From positions 1 through 5,907 of the forward strand of contig JAXFDG010000042.1 in assembly GCA_034173665.1 (NCBI GenBank): 5,907 bases of DNA. Reading direction: 5' to 3'. A model generated the notes under the pieces. It worked only from the letters and a program-made list of their open reading frames with translations, searched no databases and was not told the origin of the DNA. The translations under genes and the position numbers were made by a program. Origin of the DNA: Arcanobacterium_A sp034173665 (GTDB taxonomy: Bacteria; Actinomycetota; Actinomycetes; Actinomycetales; Actinomycetaceae). Shown here piece after piece: positions 4,327 through 5,907 of the stretch. Numbering within the stretch: the stretch's first letter is position 1; the number at the start of each line of letters is the position of its first letter.

Positions 4327-5903
4327 TCAAATATCCCAACGACGTTAAAAGCAAAATCTAATAACTCTTTAGCCGGGTCAATAAGCACCTCATAGTCTCC
4401 AACAGCCCGTAAAACAATGAACCTCAGCTTATGTTGACGAACTTTTTTATCGCTGCTCATGTATGCTAAAAGCTGTTTTCTTGAAGCGCCTTGATAACTA
4501 ATCGGTAATCCTAAACTAGCAAAAGCGTTCCGATGCAAATCAGCAAATCCTGGCTGAGAAATCCCTGCAGCTTCACTTAAAGCAGCTGCAAAAACACAAC
4601 CAATTGCTACTGCTTCGCCATGCCGCATCTGGAAATTCTCATGTTTTTCAATTGCATGAGCTAGAGTGTGACCGTAATTTAGAACTTCACGAATCCCGTT
4701 CTCATGCAAATCTTGTGAAACAACTTTTGCTTTAATCTTTACTGAACGTTCAACAATCTCTCGCAACGCCTGATGATTTGAGTGTAAGAGTTCTTTCCCA
4801 TGCTCGGCAATTAACTCTAAAATTGCTCGATCTTGGATAAAGCCACACTTTACAGCTTCTCCCATCCCAGCAAGAAGCTCTTCACTAGATAAAGAATTGA
4901 GCAAGGTTAAATCACAATAAACACTCTCAGGTGGATAAAAAGCTCCAATCATATTTTTCCCGGAAGCAGAGTTAATGCCAGTTTTCCCACCAATCGCTGC
5001 ATCAACCATAGCTAAGAAGGTAGTAGGAATATGAATTACTGCAACTCCACGTAACCAAGTTGCCGCAGCAAATCCTCCAAGATCTGTCGTAGCTCCCCCG
5101 CCGAGCGTAATAATAAGTCCATCTCGAGCTAGTTTTATCTGCCCAGCAAAATCCCAAATTTCTTCAAGCACCTGTGCAGTCTTTGCAGCTTCTCCATCTG
5201 GCAATTCAAATAAGGAAACTTCCTTCTCACATACTTTTAAAGCTACCGATAGCTCCTGTGCTTGCGCAGCTAGTGGCGGAGCATGAAGAATCAATATTCC
5301 AGAATATTGAACTGCTTGCACAAGTAGTTTTGAGTACAAATAGGAACCAATCGTTACCTCATATGGTTTATCACCTTGAACCGGAACTATAGAAGGCGCT
5401 GAACGAAGTAAATCGTACGCCGAATCCACCACAAAACCTATTGGACGATGGTCAGAAATTAAAATATCTGTTGCTAAAGAACGATATATTTCCAAACGAG
5501 TAGCTCGGAGTCGGGCGATTCCTCCAGGAATATCATCAGCGATTAAGGGACGTTGATGCGGGGAATTTTCCAAACGTGCAATAAGCACTTCATCCGGAGC
5601 TTCAATCAGCACAACTCGGTGCCCTTTCAGCAATTCCTGTGTTTGACGATGTAATACCGCTCCTCCACCAAGCGAAAGAATCCCTGAAAAATCTTTTAAT
5701 GCCTCAGCGATTACTTCCGCCTCAATTTTGCGAAATTCCGATTCACCATATTTCGCAATAATCTCAGGAATACTTCGTCCAAAACGTTTCCGAACCAGCT
5801 GATCAGAATCTGCAAACGGAATTTCGAGGCGCTTTGCTAATCGTTTTCCAACTGCAGATTTTCCCACCCCGGGCATTCCAATAAAAATAGCTCGTGGTGC
5901 CAT
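4323..5903 (-). CDS. aroKB: Shikimate kinase / 3-dehydroquinate synthase fusion (AroK-AroB)
   Basis: Cytoplasmic two-domain enzyme of the shikimate pathway to aromatic amino acids, chorismate and folate. AroB makes 3-dehydroquinate from DAHP (second step); AroK phosphorylates shikimate (fifth step). AroK domain 1-165: P-loop GMPGVGKS (9-16), shikimate-binding Asp32/Asp34 and Arg58, GGGA (79-82), lid Arg118 in QRPL, Arg136. After a short linker, AroB covers about 180-526: PDGEAAKT (235-242), GGGATTDLGGF (268-278), IPTTFLAMVDAAIGGKTGIN (292-311), SGKNMIGAF (314-322), Glu349 and Lys352 in GEAVK, LNYGHT with His412, His416, and RHGEAVAIG with His428; Glu349, His412 or His416, and His428 are the expected metal ligands. 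All active-site residues appear present. Start: ATG 5903; GTG 5906 lies in frame directly before it. The sequence TGATG there suggests the upstream gene's stop overlaps this start. The fusion is known in bifidobacteria and some Actinomycetaceae. Confidence 0.97.
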   Translation of the reverse strand: MAPRAIFIGMPGVGKSAVGKRLAKRLEIPFADSDQLVRKRFGRSIPEIIAKYGESEFRKIEAEVIAEALKDFSGILSLGGGAVLHRQTQELLKGHRVVLIEAPDEVLIARLENSPHQRPLIADDIPGGIARLRATRLEIYRSLATDILISDHRPIGFVVDSAYDLLRSAPSIVPVQGDKPYEVTIGSYLYSKLLVQAVQYSGILILHAPPLAAQAQELSVALKVCEKEVSLFELPDGEAAKTAQVLEEIWDFAGQIKLARDGLIITLGGGATTDLGGFAAATWLRGVAVIHIPTTFLAMVDAAIGGKTGINSASGKNMIGAFYPPESVYCDLTLLNSLSSEELLAGMGEAVKCGFIQDRAILELIAEHGKELLHSNHQALREIVERSVKIKAKVVSQDLHENGIREVLNYGHTLAHAIEKHENFQMRHGEAVAIGCVFAAALSEAAGISQPGFADLHRNAFASLGLPISYQGASRKQLLAYMSSDKKVRQHKLRFIVLRAVGDYEVLIDPAKELLDFAFNVVGIFE

Positions 5904-5907
5904 CACT

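Overview
The window is a chromosomal housekeeping block from a low-GC actinobacterium. The lineage is shown by an actinobacterial-type integration host factor (mIHF), an EF-P with the actinobacterial PGKGP loop, a CoaBC with the PAMH motif, and gene neighbours (mihF-gmk-rpoZ-coaBC; aroKB-efp-nusB) that recur in this phylum. The fused AroK-AroB enzyme fits Bifidobacteriaceae or Actinomycetaceae best; this is inference, since no marker gives the genus. Every supported gene lies on the minus strand, so transcription runs from the right end to the left.

Right block (5903 down to 2630): aroKB (shikimate kinase fused to 3-dehydroquinate synthase), then a 185-residue protein of unknown function that overlaps it by 4 nt (GTGA), then efp (elongation factor P) after a 74-nt gap, then nusB (antitermination factor) after a 30-nt gap. 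The sequence at the right edge (TGATG) suggests that another gene, perhaps aroC, ends on the aroKB start.

Middle (2387-2629): a very AT-rich gap (about 24% GC over 2481-2620) between nusB and mihF. It holds several inverted repeats, including a perfect 23-bp one with a 22-nt loop, an alternative hairpin competing for the same arm, a 10-bp pair spaced 22 bp centre to centre, and a 7-bp pair just upstream of the mihF ribosome binding site. In many actinobacteria the pyrimidine genes (pyrR/pyrB/pyrC/carAB and others) lie near this position; none is here.

Left block (2386 down to 1): mihF has an excellent ribosome binding site and is followed by a convincing intrinsic terminator. gmk (guanylate kinase) follows with an apparent promoter of its own whose predicted start is the A of the gmk ATG, i.e. 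a likely leaderless mRNA. rpoZ (omega subunit) follows, and its stop overlaps the start of the only usable ATG of coaBC (coenzyme A synthesis), which runs off the left edge. A perfect 11-bp hairpin sits in the first codons of coaBC and raises doubt about how and where its translation begins.

No mobile element, CRISPR array, tRNA or rRNA was seen. The least ordinary items are the nusB-mihF palindrome cluster, the unknown protein next to aroKB (possibly a decayed shikimate-kinase-like fold), the leaderless gmk arrangement and the rpoZ/coaBC hairpin.
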